Shown here piece after piece: positions 46,685 to 56,370 of a stretch of 64,000 nucleotides of DNA; position 1 is the first letter of the stretch, and each line of letters begins with the position of its first letter. Source of the DNA: Glutamicibacter uratoxydans (GTDB taxonomy: Bacteria > Actinomycetota > Actinomycetes > Actinomycetales > Micrococcaceae); NCBI RefSeq assembly GCF_006539925.1, contig NZ_BJNY01000006.1:1-64000 (forward strand). The letters run 5' to 3'. The notes under the pieces are model-generated. The model was not told where the DNA came from. It ran no database searches and saw only the letters and a program-made list of their open reading frames with translations. Position numbers and translations under genes: made by a program.

Positions 46685-47911
46685 CTAGCTCAGTTCAGCT
46701 CCGCGCCGCTCGGGAATCAGGAACATGGCGCAGAAGCCAAGCAGATAGATGACCGGCAGCATTGCCAGCGCGGCCGGGAAGCCATAGGACTGTGCGAGCA
46801 GGGCGATGACCAGCGGGGCGAAGCCGCCGACGCCGCGGCCGATGTTGAACAGCACGTTCTGTGCGGTGGCGCGGGCATGGGTCGGGTAGAGCTCGGCCAG
46901 CAGGGCGCCGTAGCCGCCCAAGGTGCCGTTGGCGAAGGCGCCCATCACGAAGCCTGCCGCCATGAGCAGCGCATGGTTGGTGATCTGCGAGTATGCGAGC
47001 ACCGAAACTGCAGCGCCGATCTGGAAGATCCAGAATGCGGCACGGCGCGAGACGCGGTCGGCCACCTGGCCGAAGGCAATGATGCCGACCATCATGCCGG
47101 CGACAGTCACCGCGGTCCACAGGCTTGAACCGGTCAGGGTCATGCCGTACTGCTTGGCCAGGTAGGTCGGCAGCCAGGTCATGATGCCGAAGTAGCCGAA
47201 GTTCTGCACGCTGGTCAGGATGATCATCGCCAGCGAGATGCGGCGGGCAGCCGGGGTGTTTACCAGCGGCGCCAATGACTGGCGCAGCGACGGACGGTGA
47301 TCGGACGCAGCGAATTTTTCAGGCTCTTCCACGCCCTTGCGCACGAACATCGCGAAAACCGCTGGAATCGCGCCGATGACAAAGAGTGCACGCCAGCCGA
47401 AGGCGGCGATGACCGGCGCGGAGATCAGCGCGGCGGCCAAGACGCCGCACTGGAATCCGATGCCCACCCAGCTGGTGGCCCGGGCGCGCCAACGGGCGGG
47501 GACCGCCTCGGCCGCCAGCGTCATTCCGATGCCGAACTCGCCGCCGATGCCGATGCCTGCGATAAACCGGTAGGCTGCCATGTCCCAGAAGCCTGTGGCC
47601 ACCGCCGAAAGTCCGGTGAAGACGGCAAAGATCAGCACCGAGTAGGTCAGGATCTTCACGCGGCCAAACCGGTCGGCCAGCACGCCGAAGACGAATCCGC
47701 CCAGCACCGCGCCGAGCAGGGTCAGCGTCGCCAGCGAGCCTGCCTGCGGATTGCTCAGCCCGAAGCTCGCGGTGATTCCCGTCAGCGCGAAGGAGAGGAT
47801 GAGCAGGTCGAAGCCGTCCAGGCCATAGCCGATGGCCGCGGCGAAGACCGCCTTGCGTGCGTACTTGTCGGATTTTTCGGCCGGTGGACTTGCCGGTGTT
47901 TGTGTGGACAT
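46685..47911 (-). CDS. MFS transporter (AAHS-like)
   Basis: 408 residues, 12 helices. Loop 2-3 reads GVLADRFGRVKIL, a D-R-x-G-R motif; the AAHS/SHS-type segment YGLDGFDLLILSFAL opens helix 1, and loop 8-9 GQVADRVSRR. Members import aromatic acids, sialate or sugars with protons. No neighbouring catabolic gene identifies its substrate. GAAAGGCC precedes the ATG. Confidence 0.88.
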   Translation of the reverse strand: MSTQTPASPPAEKSDKYARKAVFAAAIGYGLDGFDLLILSFALTGITASFGLSNPQAGSLATLTLLGAVLGGFVFGVLADRFGRVKILTYSVLIFAVFTGLSAVATGFWDMAAYRFIAGIGIGGEFGIGMTLAAEAVPARWRARATSWVGIGFQCGVLAAALISAPVIAAFGWRALFVIGAIPAVFAMFVRKGVEEPEKFAASDHRPSLRQSLAPLVNTPAARRISLAMIILTSVQNFGYFGIMTWLPTYLAKQYGMTLTGSSLWTAVTVAGMMVGIIAFGQVADRVSRRAAFWIFQIGAAVSVLAYSQITNHALLMAAGFVMGAFANGTLGGYGALLAELYPTHARATAQNVLFNIGRGVGGFAPLVIALLAQSYGFPAALAMLPVIYLLGFCAMFLIPERRGAELS

Positions 47912-48181
47912 GGAGGCCTTTCAGCTGCTGGGGTGATGATCGCCAAAAGTGGGCAAACGACTCAATTTTACGGCAAAACTGCGGCCGGGGCCCCATTTTT
48001 GGTGTGCTTTTGGCCATGGACGGCTGCTGCCAGCGTGCCCGCCGCAGCGGCGCGGCCGGCTCGGTTGAAGCATGTCAGGAGTCGAACATGGTGCTGATCC
48101 GGCGGCTGTCCAGCGCGCAGTCAAGCACGGGGAAGATGGCCTCAGAAGGCCAGCCTGGGGCCGATTGAAAGGCTATGGAAG

Positions 48182-48187
48182 TATACT
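48182..48187 (+). promoter_or_regulatory. -10 box for leaderless exonuclease gene
   Basis: TATACT ends seven bases before GTG 48195, without a Shine-Dalgarno sequence. Strong sign of a leaderless message. Confidence 0.55.
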
Positions 48188-48194
48188 TGACTGC

Positions 48195-49196
48195 GTGGCA
48201 TTGGACTTCACTGCAGTAGATTTTGAAACGGCAAACGGATTTATCGGCTCGGCCTGCTCGGTCGGCCTGGTCAAGGTCCGCTCGGGGCGGATCGTTGAAA
48301 CCGCTCAATGGCTGATGAAACCACCGGCAGGCTTCGACCACTTCGACCCGCGCAATGTCTCGATCCACCACATCACACCAGAGATGGTTGCAGCGTCTCC
48401 GCGCGTGGACGAGCTGCTCGACGACCTGATGGACTTTGTCGGGCCTGATGTCCTGGTTGCCCACAACTCGGCCTTCGACTCGGGCGTCATCCGCGCCGCC
48501 AGCGAAGCCAGCGAGCGTCCGGTCAGCGAAATCGCGCACCTGTGCACCGTGAAGCTTGCCCGCAAGGCCTACGACCTGCCCAGCTATTCGCTGCCCTTCG
48601 TCGCCGAGGAGGCAGGGCATCCGATCGAGAACCACCATGAGGCCTTGGCGGATTCAACCGCCTGCGCCTGGGCGATGATCGACATGGCCCAGCGCGCCGG
48701 CAGCACCACCGTGCTGCAGGCTGCCGACCACTACAAGGTGGGCATGGGCCTGACCCGCGCCTGGAAGCCGGGGGACGAGCTGTCCCGGGCCACCAAGGAC
48801 GCCCAGGGATGGCTGGCTGCCGGGCACAAGCTGCCGGCCCAGGACGCCTTCGCCAACTGGCCACAGGAAGGGCCCAACCCCGAGCCGAATCTGCACGCCG
48901 ATCCCAGCCATCCGCTCTACGGGCAGGTGCTGGTCTTCACCGGAAACCTAGGTATGCCCCGCCCGCAGGCCAAGCAGCTGGCGGCCCAGAATGGCGCGCA
49001 GACCGCCTCTCGGGTTACCCGCGCCACCACCGCGCTGGTTGTCGGCGACGGATTCATCCCGCAGGATCTGGCCACCGGCCGGCTGACCAATAAGGCCAAG
49101 CATGTGCTGCGCCTGAGGGAAAAAGGTCAGAAGGTCACGATTATTTCCGAGGGCGAGTTCCTGCAGCTTGTCGGGGGCTTCTCGCTGACCGCCTAG
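48195..49196 (+). CDS. DnaQ-like 3'-5' exonuclease with BRCT domain
   Basis: 333 residues. The exonuclease DEDDh motifs are ExoI DFETA (D9, E11), ExoII HNSAFDSGVI, ExoIII NHHEALADSTACAW. A linker leads to a C-terminal BRCT domain (about 240-330: YGQVLVFTGNLGMPRPQAKQLAAQNGA, ATTALVVGDGFI). This fusion is known in actinobacteria and may link DNA trimming to damage signalling. The GTG start at 48195 is set by the -10 box; upstream in-frame codons are read through noncoding DNA. Confidence 0.92.
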   Translation: MALDFTAVDFETANGFIGSACSVGLVKVRSGRIVETAQWLMKPPAGFDHFDPRNVSIHHITPEMVAASPRVDELLDDLMDFVGPDVLVAHNSAFDSGVIRAASEASERPVSEIAHLCTVKLARKAYDLPSYSLPFVAEEAGHPIENHHEALADSTACAWAMIDMAQRAGSTTVLQAADHYKVGMGLTRAWKPGDELSRATKDAQGWLAAGHKLPAQDAFANWPQEGPNPEPNLHADPSHPLYGQVLVFTGNLGMPRPQAKQLAAQNGAQTASRVTRATTALVVGDGFIPQDLATGRLTNKAKHVLRLREKGQKVTIISEGEFLQLVGGFSLTA

Positions 49197-49291
49197 GCAC
49201 GGATGCGGGGAAACGGCATGCTAAACCCGCTGCGTGTGAGGCGGCTGCTGTTAGGTTGGAAGTGTCTTGACCCCCACCTAAGGCACCGAGC

Positions 49292-49669
49292 ATGATCACC
49301 TTCCTTGCCGATCCTCCTGCGGGCTTCGTTCTCGCCATGGCTGGAATCCTGTTTGTCGCCTGCCTGGCGGCATTCCTTGTCAGGTTCGCGCACCTTGCCC
49401 GTTGCGGGGTCTTCGCCGCCGCCAGCGCGGTCATCCTCACCGGCCTGGCCGTGGTAACGCTGCTCATGCCGCTTTCCTTGGACGGAACCACCTGCGGCAT
49501 CGCCGCCAGCGCGCCAGGAGCCGAGACGGCCACCAGCATCTGCCAGGTCGTCCAGCAGACGGTATTCGAATCGGCCGCCTGGCTGGCGTTGGCCGGGGTT
49601 GCCGCGACGTTCCTCAGCTTCGCCCCGTCCCTGCGACACAAGCCGCAGCCTGCCCGCGCGGCGGCCTGA
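49292..49669 (+). CDS. Small membrane protein of unknown function
   Basis: 125 residues, three helices (FVLAMAGILFVACLAAFLV, VFAAASAVILTGLAVVTLLM, AAWLALAGVAATFLSFA), four cysteines of which two (TTCGI, SICQV) could form an extracytoplasmic disulphide between helices two and three. Seen only as a hypothetical protein. It is alone on its transcript; a hairpin follows. Confidence 0.7.
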   Translation: MITFLADPPAGFVLAMAGILFVACLAAFLVRFAHLARCGVFAAASAVILTGLAVVTLLMPLSLDGTTCGIAASAPGAETATSICQVVQQTVFESAAWLALAGVAATFLSFAPSLRHKPQPARAAA

Positions 49670-49676
49670 ATTCCCA

Positions 49677-49719
49677 CGCAAAGGGCGCCGGCTGCTTCTA
49701 GCAGACGGCGCTCTTTGCG
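49677..49719. terminator. Bidirectional hairpin after the small membrane protein
   Basis: A 19-bp stem (49677-49695 with 49701-49719), 5-base loop, one G-T wobble and one mismatch; TTTGCG at the right arm. Separates the gene from the convergent ADP-ribosylglycohydrolase-like gene. Confidence 0.75.
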
Positions 49720-49752
49720 GATCTGTTGGATATCTTGGCGGTTGGTGCTGGC

Positions 49753-50691
49753 CTAGACCAGCAGGGCCATCCAACGGTCGTGCAGCTCTGAAATTACGTC
49801 ATCCAGCGCGGTGGCCGGGCGCTCGCCAATGGCATCCGAGCCGTGCAGCGCCGCCAGCAGCGCCACCGCGTAGGCGTCGGCTTCCGGATCGCGGAGGATT
49901 TCCTCATCGGCGCTGTGCACCTCGACGGCTTCCACATCGGATTCCGGCTGCTCTTCGGCGGCTTCAAAGTAGCTTTTGTAGGCGTCGGCGGGGGATTGGC
50001 CGATCGAGGCGCTGATGCGCGCGACGATGTCCTGCAGGGCCGCGGCGGCTTCGCCTTCCAGCGGTTCGAGCAGCGCGGGCCAGCTAGCGGCCGCCTCTTC
50101 GCCTTCTTCCATGGCCGAACGCACGATCTTCGCCGCGGCAATGCACACGGCGGCGGCCTGGGCGTCATGGGTGAGGAACGCTGCCGAGCGGGCCAGGGAT
50201 TCGGTGGTGCTCACCGGAACGCGGCCCAGCAGCGCCGCAATGGCCGCGCGCGGCAGCACGCCGGTGGAGTCGGCCCCGGCGCCGGTAGGCCGGCCGGCCT
50301 GGCCCATTTCATTGCTGTTCAGCCCGTTGAGGTTGTTCTCGTCGCCCGGGTGGATTTCCTCGAAGATCTCCACGTGGGCTAGTTCCTCGTCGATCCAGCG
50401 GTTCAGCGGTTCCGGTGCTCCGTCGGGGAACGCTCCGGTCAGCTTGCGGTAGCTGCGCAGGGCGGCCAGCCACATGCAGGCGGCTTCGTCGCTGGCCACG
50501 CCGTCGTTGGCCCATTCCAGGGCTTCGAGCAGGCCGTCGGCAAGGTAGAGCGGGAGGATTTCGGTGGCCCCGGGATCAATGTCGTCGCGGGCGTGGGTTG
50601 CGCCGTCGGCTAGGCCGAGCAGAATGGCGAACACCTTGTCTGAGTAGTTCTCTGGCAGGAGTGCAATTTCACCGGTTTCATTCACATCCAA
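49753..50691 (-). CDS. ADP-ribosylglycohydrolase-fold protein, likely inactive
   Basis: 312 residues. The layout matches ADP-ribosylglycohydrolases (DraG/ARH): FAILLGLADGA at the start, a Leu/Ala-helix (LYLADGLLEALEWANDG), THDAQAAAVCIAAAKIVRSAMEEGE in the centre, and EADAYAVALLAALHG at the end. But the metal motifs are changed: the usual TDDT near the start reads GATEIL, and the final DXDS-like site reads DPEADAY. So it may be a pseudoenzyme. The start is TTG 50691, ten bases from AAAGGA; a longer frame to 50883 is not supported. Divergent from sbcD. Confidence 0.7.
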   Translation of the reverse strand: MDVNETGEIALLPENYSDKVFAILLGLADGATHARDDIDPGATEILPLYLADGLLEALEWANDGVASDEAACMWLAALRSYRKLTGAFPDGAPEPLNRWIDEELAHVEIFEEIHPGDENNLNGLNSNEMGQAGRPTGAGADSTGVLPRAAIAALLGRVPVSTTESLARSAAFLTHDAQAAAVCIAAAKIVRSAMEEGEEAAASWPALLEPLEGEAAAALQDIVARISASIGQSPADAYKSYFEAAEEQPESDVEAVEVHSADEEILRDPEADAYAVALLAALHGSDAIGERPATALDDVISELHDRWMALLV

Positions 50692-50737
50692 CAGTCTAAT
50701 GTCCTTTGTGTCCGTGTGATTGCATAAGGTGGAAAAT

Positions 50738-51904
50738 ATGCGATTGCTACACACCTCCGATTGGCATCTGGGGCGCACATTCCACGGTGCGTCGCTGCTG
50801 GAGTCCCAGCGCACGGTCCTTGCCGAAATGATCCAGATCACCCGGGAGCAGAAGATCGACGCCGTGCTAATTTCCGGCGACATCTACGACCGCGCGCTGC
50901 CGCATGTGGATGCTGTGCGGCTGTGCAACTGGGCGCTTCGCGAGCTGGCAGCCACCGGGGCGAAGATCATCTTGACCAGCGGCAACCACGATTCGGCCTC
51001 CCGGCTGAACTTCGGCGCTGATCTGCTGGACGCCGCCGGCGTCCACATCTACGCAGACCTTCAGCGGATGCTCACCCCGGTGCTGCTCGACGCAGCAGAC
51101 CACCAGGTGGCAGTCTATGGCGTTCCCTATCTGGAACCCCGCATGGTCATGGACCAGCTGGGCGTTGAGAAAGCCACCCATGAATCGGTCGTGGCGGCGG
51201 CCATTGAACGCATCAACGAGGATCTTGCGCGCCGGCGTGCAGAGGGCAATTCGGTGGTCTCGATTTCCATGGCTCACCTCTTTGCCGCCGGTGGCGTCGG
51301 CAGCGACTCCGAACGCGAATTGAGCACCGGCAACCTGGACGTGGTGCCGGTGGAGCTTTTTGAGCACTTCGACTACACGGCACTGGGCCACCTGCATGGG
51401 CGGCAGAAGGTGCGTGAGCATGTGCGCTACTCTGGCTCGCCGCTGGCCTATTCTTTCTCCGAAGCCAAGCAGATCAAGGGCGTCTGGATTATCAATACCA
51501 CCGCCGATGGGCTCGGCGAGGTTGAAGAGGTGCTGCTTTCGGTGCCCAAGCCACTGGCCACCCTGCGCGGGGAGCTGGAAACGCTGCTGGCGGACCCCGA
51601 GCTTGAATACGCGGTGGACGCCTGGTGCCAGATTACGCTGACCGACAAGGAACGCCCGGCCGACGCCATGAACCGGCTGCGCGAGCGCTTCCCGGACACC
51701 GTGGTGTTGAACTTCGACCCGCAGGGCGTGGAGGCCAAGGATCAGCCGAGCAGCTACGCTCAGCGCCTTGCCAAGTCCTCCAGCACCGAAGACCTGGTGG
51801 ATGGCTTCATCGAGCATGTTCGTGAACGCGCCGCCGATGAGGAAGAAAAAGAGCTGGTCCGTTCGGTCATCACCGCCACTCGTGAAGCAAAGGCAAGCCT
51901 GTGA
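50738..51904 (+). CDS. sbcD: Exonuclease subunit SbcD
   Basis: Mn-dependent nuclease partner of SbcC, cleaving hairpins and DNA ends. 388 residues with the phosphoesterase motifs DWHLG, GDIYDR, GNHDS, HLHGRQ and a capping C-terminus. ATG 50738 follows AAGGTGG by five bases; an in-frame ATG at 50720 lacks this. GTGA overlap with sbcC, so the complex is made together. Confidence 0.95.
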   Translation: MRLLHTSDWHLGRTFHGASLLESQRTVLAEMIQITREQKIDAVLISGDIYDRALPHVDAVRLCNWALRELAATGAKIILTSGNHDSASRLNFGADLLDAAGVHIYADLQRMLTPVLLDAADHQVAVYGVPYLEPRMVMDQLGVEKATHESVVAAAIERINEDLARRRAEGNSVVSISMAHLFAAGGVGSDSERELSTGNLDVVPVELFEHFDYTALGHLHGRQKVREHVRYSGSPLAYSFSEAKQIKGVWIINTTADGLGEVEEVLLSVPKPLATLRGELETLLADPELEYAVDAWCQITLTDKERPADAMNRLRERFPDTVVLNFDPQGVEAKDQPSSYAQRLAKSSSTEDLVDGFIEHVRERAADEEEKELVRSVITATREAKASL

Positions 51905-54900
51905 GAATACACCAGCTGCAGATCCAGGCCTTCGGCCCCTTTGCGGCCGCCGAGGTCATCAACTTCGACGAGCTGGCCGAGGGCGGGCTCTTCCTGCTCG
52001 ACGGCCCGACGGGTGCCGGCAAGTCAAGCATCCTCGATGCCATCTGCTATGCCCTCTACGGCTCGCTGCCGGGCAACCGCACCGGCAGCCGGCAGATCCG
52101 CTCTGACCATGCAGCCGCCGGCGTCGAGCCGCAGGTCATCTGCGAGTTGACCATCGGCGACCGCCGCTTCGAAGTCACCCGCTCGCCTGCCTGGATGCGT
52201 CCCTCCAAGCGCGGGAAGAACAAGACCACCGAGCAGAAGGCGGCCAGCCACCTTCGCGAATGGGTGGGTGGGGCGTGGGAGCAGCTATCCACCCGCAATG
52301 ACGAGGTGGGCCAGATCCTCGGCGGTCTGCTGGGCCTGGACCGGGACCAGTTCACCAAGGTGGTGATGCTGCCGCAGGGCGGCTTCGCAGACTTCTTGCG
52401 CGCCAAGGCCAAGGACCGCGAAGACCTGCTGGCCAATCTCTTCGACACCAGCGACTATGCCGCCATTGAGGAAGAATTCGCCGCCAGGTTGAACCTGGAG
52501 CGCAAAAACACCGAAGCGCTGGAAGCAGAGCTCACGGCCAGTGAAAATGTGATCCGCCATGACGCCACTGCCTTTTTGACCCAGCACGAGCAGGCCGAGG
52601 CAGACGAACAAGTCCAGGCCGCGGCAGCGGGGCTGAGCATTGAGGAAGAATTCTCCAATTACGCGCAGCGGATCCAGAGCTGTACTCAGCACTACTCAGG
52701 AGCCGCCGAAAGCGCCAGGACCTCGTTGAAATCCGCCCAGCAGCTGGTTCGCGACCTGGAAGAGCGGGTTCGCGTTTTTGCCCTGCTGGCGCAGCTGAAA
52801 GCCAAAGTGGAGGACCACGAGCTGCAGCATCCAGCCGCTGTGGACGCCGCGGCCAAGGTGGAAAAAGATGCCAAGGCTGCCTCGGTGCGAGCCTATTTGG
52901 AAGCATCGACTGCGGCGGCCGAGCTGCGCGACTCCACCGCGCAGGCTCTGGCCTCCGTTCAAGCCAGGCTCAAGGCCGAGCAGGATTACGACCTTGCCGA
53001 TTCAGCCGAGTCGTTTACGCAGGTCTCTGCACTGGTCAAGGAGCAGGAAGCCGAACTGACTATAGCCAAGGCCGCATTGCGCGAGGAGGCTGGCCGCGAA
53101 CAGCTGGCCAAGGAACTGGAAGCGGCCAAGAAACTGCAGCAGGCCACAACCACGCAGGAAAGCAAGGCGCGTGAAAACCTTGAGGCGCTGCGCGGTGAAC
53201 GCGAAGAACTCGAGGCACAGGACACCGACCAGCAGGCGGCCGATGCGGCGGTGCAGGAGGCGAAAACCGCACAGCAAGCCATCGAAGCCCAGCTTGAACA
53301 GGCCAAGCTGCGCGACAAGCTTGAAGGCACCATAGCCAAGGCGGAGCAGGCAGTTGCCGCGCAGTCGCTGAAAGTTGTCGACGCCGAGAAGGCGCTGCTG
53401 GAACTTCGCCGCACGCAGCTGGAACAGAGTGCGCTGCGCTTGGCCGCCGCCCTGGAAGATGGAACACCTTGCATGGTCTGCGGGGCCACCGAACACCCGG
53501 ACCCGGCCCGCGCCGACGCCCAGGCGAAGCTGATCGACGATGAACAGGTTGAACAGCTCAGCGCCGCAGTGGACAAGGAACGCGCAGTGCTGACCACGCT
53601 GGGCAACCAGCGCGAGGCGGTTGCCACCAGGCTGGAAGCCGCCAGCGAGGCAGCCGCCGGCGGTAGCGTCGAGGACTTGCAAGCCAAACTGGCGCAGTGC
53701 ACAGATCAGCTCAAGGCCGCCAGTGAACACGGCGCCGCGGTCGCTACGCTGAATAAGAAGATCGAAGCTCTGCGCAGCCGGATTGAGAAGGACAGCGCCG
53801 CGCATTCGCAGCTGCTCGTCGACCTGGCCGCCGCGGAGAGCACGGTGAAGAACCAGCAGGCCAAGCTGGAAGAACTGGACCACAAACTGCAGACCGTGCG
53901 TGCCGAGCACGAAAGCCTTGAGCAGAAGGTTGCAGTTCTCCAAGAACGCGCCGCCGCGTTCACCCGCGGGTACAACGCACTGGGCCGCTGCCGGGAGGCT
54001 CGAAAAGCCGCCGAAGCCGCCAGCCAGCGCTGGGAGGACGAGCGCGGCGCCGCTGGTTTTGCCGACACCCAGGCCTATCAGGCGGCGGTGCTGGTGGAGG
54101 CTGATCGCCAGGCGCTGCGTGCACTGATTCAACAGGACACCGAACGGGCCAGTTCGATTGCAACCCTGCGCGCTTCCGCCGACTACCAGCGCGGTGTGCA
54201 GTTGATCGCGCAAGGAGCCTCCGCCCCGGGAGAGGAAGAAATTGAGCAGGCTGCTTCCGCGCTCACCGCTGCAGATCTAGCCTTCGAAGCGGCACGCAAG
54301 GTGCAGGTGCAGGCGCAGTCCCAGCTGCAACGCCACCACGATGCGGTGCAGCTTCTGCACACCCAGCGCGAAGCAGCAGGTCCGAAGATCGAGGCCTACC
54401 GCCGGCTGCGCGCCCTGGCCGAGGTAATCCGAGGCGGCGGCGAGAACCTGTACAAGATGACGCTGAGTACCTATGTGCTCGCCGCCCGCCTGGAGGAGGT
54501 GGCGGTGGCGGCCACCGAAAGGCTCAAGGTCATGTCGGGGGAGCGGTACTCCCTGCACCACGACGACTCCAAGCAGGGCAACTCCAAGTCCGGCATGGGC
54601 CTGACCGTGCTTGACTCCTGGACCGGAAAGCACCGCGAAACCCAGACCCTCTCCGGCGGTGAGACCTTCATGGCCTCCCTGGCCCTGGCTCTCGGGCTGG
54701 CCGATGTGATCTCCCACCATTCGGGAGCCGTGGACATGCAGACGCTGTTTGTGGACGAGGGCTTCGGCTCGCTGGATGCCGAGACCCTCGAACAGGTGAT
54801 GGCCGCCTTGGAGAATTTGCGCGCCGGCGGGCGCACCATCGGGCTGGTGTCCCATGTTGCGGAGATGAAGCAGCGCATCACCAACCGCGTCAGCGTGGTG

Positions 54901-54957
54901 AAGACCCAGTATGGCTCGCGCATCGAGCGTGAGGTTAAGCAACTAGCCGCACTATGA
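51901..54957 (+). CDS. sbcC: Exonuclease subunit SbcC
   Basis: SMC/Rad50-like ATPase, 1018 residues. Walker A GPTGAGKS (35-42); two long coiled coils around a zinc hook CMVC at 524-527 (TPCMVCGATEH); the signature TLSGGETFMASL and Walker B LFVDEGFGSLD close the ATPase. GTG start overlapping sbcD. Complete and intact. Confidence 0.97.
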   Translation: MRIHQLQIQAFGPFAAAEVINFDELAEGGLFLLDGPTGAGKSSILDAICYALYGSLPGNRTGSRQIRSDHAAAGVEPQVICELTIGDRRFEVTRSPAWMRPSKRGKNKTTEQKAASHLREWVGGAWEQLSTRNDEVGQILGGLLGLDRDQFTKVVMLPQGGFADFLRAKAKDREDLLANLFDTSDYAAIEEEFAARLNLERKNTEALEAELTASENVIRHDATAFLTQHEQAEADEQVQAAAAGLSIEEEFSNYAQRIQSCTQHYSGAAESARTSLKSAQQLVRDLEERVRVFALLAQLKAKVEDHELQHPAAVDAAAKVEKDAKAASVRAYLEASTAAAELRDSTAQALASVQARLKAEQDYDLADSAESFTQVSALVKEQEAELTIAKAALREEAGREQLAKELEAAKKLQQATTTQESKARENLEALRGEREELEAQDTDQQAADAAVQEAKTAQQAIEAQLEQAKLRDKLEGTIAKAEQAVAAQSLKVVDAEKALLELRRTQLEQSALRLAAALEDGTPCMVCGATEHPDPARADAQAKLIDDEQVEQLSAAVDKERAVLTTLGNQREAVATRLEAASEAAAGGSVEDLQAKLAQCTDQLKAASEHGAAVATLNKKIEALRSRIEKDSAAHSQLLVDLAAAESTVKNQQAKLEELDHKLQTVRAEHESLEQKVAVLQERAAAFTRGYNALGRCREARKAAEAASQRWEDERGAAGFADTQAYQAAVLVEADRQALRALIQQDTERASSIATLRASADYQRGVQLIAQGASAPGEEEIEQAASALTAADLAFEAARKVQVQAQSQLQRHHDAVQLLHTQREAAGPKIEAYRRLRALAEVIRGGGENLYKMTLSTYVLAARLEEVAVAATERLKVMSGERYSLHHDDSKQGNSKSGMGLTVLDSWTGKHRETQTLSGGETFMASLALALGLADVISHHSGAVDMQTLFVDEGFGSLDAETLEQVMAALENLRAGGRTIGLVSHVAEMKQRITNRVSVVKTQYGSRIEREVKQLAAL

Positions 54958-54971
54958 CTGGACACTGCCAT

Positions 54972-55000
54972 TGGCACTAGCTATCTTGAAACTAGTGCCA
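54972..55000 (+). terminator. Hairpin after sbcC
   Basis: TGGCACTAG pairs with CTAGTGCCA (perfect 9 bp, 11-base loop), 15 bases past the stop; no U-tract. Confidence 0.65.
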
Positions 55001-55113
55001 TTCGGCATGTATGGGCAATTTGTGCGTCGAGGGGTGTGGGACGGCGCACGCTTCGTGTTGGAGATTTGTTGACTCAACATACCTTGCACCGTGACGATGC
55101 AAAGGAACCCGCC

Positions 55114-56343
55114 GTGAAATCCGGTTACTCGGCGCTGCTGCCCATGGTCGGCGCACCATTCATCCCCCTGACATTCCTTGCCCGGCTGCCGCTGGCCATG
55201 CTGACCATCGGGTCGATGACCCTGGTGATCGCCAGCACCGGATCCTATGCACTGGGTGGCCTGGCCGCCGCCATGGTGGGCATCGGCTCGGCAGTGGGCG
55301 GCCCAAGCATCGGCTACATCGCCGACCGAATTGGCCAGCGCCCGGTGCTCATCACTGCCGCGGTGCTGCACACCCTGCTGCTCGTTGCGCTGAGCATCTT
55401 CGGCAACTCCGGACCCGACCTCTCCGCAGGCCTGCTGATCGGCCTGTGCCTGGCCGCCGGAGCCACCGGGCCGCAGGTCGGTCCCATGTCCCGCGTGCGC
55501 TGGATTGCGATCTCCCGCCAGCGCAAGCAGGAGCCGAAGACCCTTTCCGCCGCGTTGAGCCTGGAATCGATGCTCGATGAGCTCGGCTTCGTCTTCGGCC
55601 CGGTGGCCGTCGGCCTGCTCGCCTCCCTGCTGGCGCCGGTGCTGCCGCTGTATATTGCAGCGGTCCTGACCATCATCCTGGTGCCGCTGTTCGCCCTGCA
55701 CCCCACCGGTAACGCGGTCACACCGAGCGCGGCCGCGCAGCACGGGGCCAAGGCGGCCATCGGCAAGGGGCAGGTCGCGGCGATCGGCGCCCTGGTGCTG
55801 AGCATGATTGCCCTGGGCACGGTCTTTGGCTCCACCGCCGCCGGAACCCTGGCCTTTGCCGGTGCCCAAGGCGACTCGAATCAGGGCGGCCTGCTCTATG
55901 GCGCCATGGGGCTTTCCAGCGCGATCGCCGCAGTGTCCGTGGCTGCCTGGCCCCAGGGATTCACCCAGATCAGCCGCTGGATCACCTGCGGCGCGGTGCT
56001 GACGGTGCTCAGCTTCGGCATGCACCTGGCCGACACCACTGTGTGGATGCTGGCGGCATTGTTCATCGCCGGCTTCGGCGTGGGCCCGGTCATCGTGACG
56101 GTGATGACCCTTGGCGGGGAAGTGGCTCCGCCGCAGCGGCTGTCTACCGTGATGACGATGCTCTCGGCCGGAATCGTGGTCGGCACCGCCATCGGCAATG
56201 GGCTGGCCGGCCTGCTGGCCGAATCGATGGGCTACCTGGGGGCGTTTTGGGTTGCCACCGGCGCCTCGGCAGTCATCCTGGTCTCCGCCGTGCTGATGAA
56301 GCTGGTCGTCGCGCGATCCGCCTCCCTGCGCAGGGTGCGCTAG
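55114..56343 (+). CDS. MFS transporter
   Basis: 409 residues, 12 helices, starting MKSGYSALLPMVGAPFIPLTF. Loop 2-3 reads GYIADRIGQRPVLI. GTG 55114 lies seven bases after AAAGGA (55101-55106); longer frames from 55036 or TTG 55069 have poorer sites. Ends in a basic tail. The substrate is not predictable; no regulator is attached. Confidence 0.87.
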   Translation: MKSGYSALLPMVGAPFIPLTFLARLPLAMLTIGSMTLVIASTGSYALGGLAAAMVGIGSAVGGPSIGYIADRIGQRPVLITAAVLHTLLLVALSIFGNSGPDLSAGLLIGLCLAAGATGPQVGPMSRVRWIAISRQRKQEPKTLSAALSLESMLDELGFVFGPVAVGLLASLLAPVLPLYIAAVLTIILVPLFALHPTGNAVTPSAAAQHGAKAAIGKGQVAAIGALVLSMIALGTVFGSTAAGTLAFAGAQGDSNQGGLLYGAMGLSSAIAAVSVAAWPQGFTQISRWITCGAVLTVLSFGMHLADTTVWMLAALFIAGFGVGPVIVTVMTLGGEVAPPQRLSTVMTMLSAGIVVGTAIGNGLAGLLAESMGYLGAFWVATGASAVILVSAVLMKLVVARSASLRRVR

Positions 56344-56370
56344 ACCGGAGCCGCCGCAGAAAGCCAAGAA

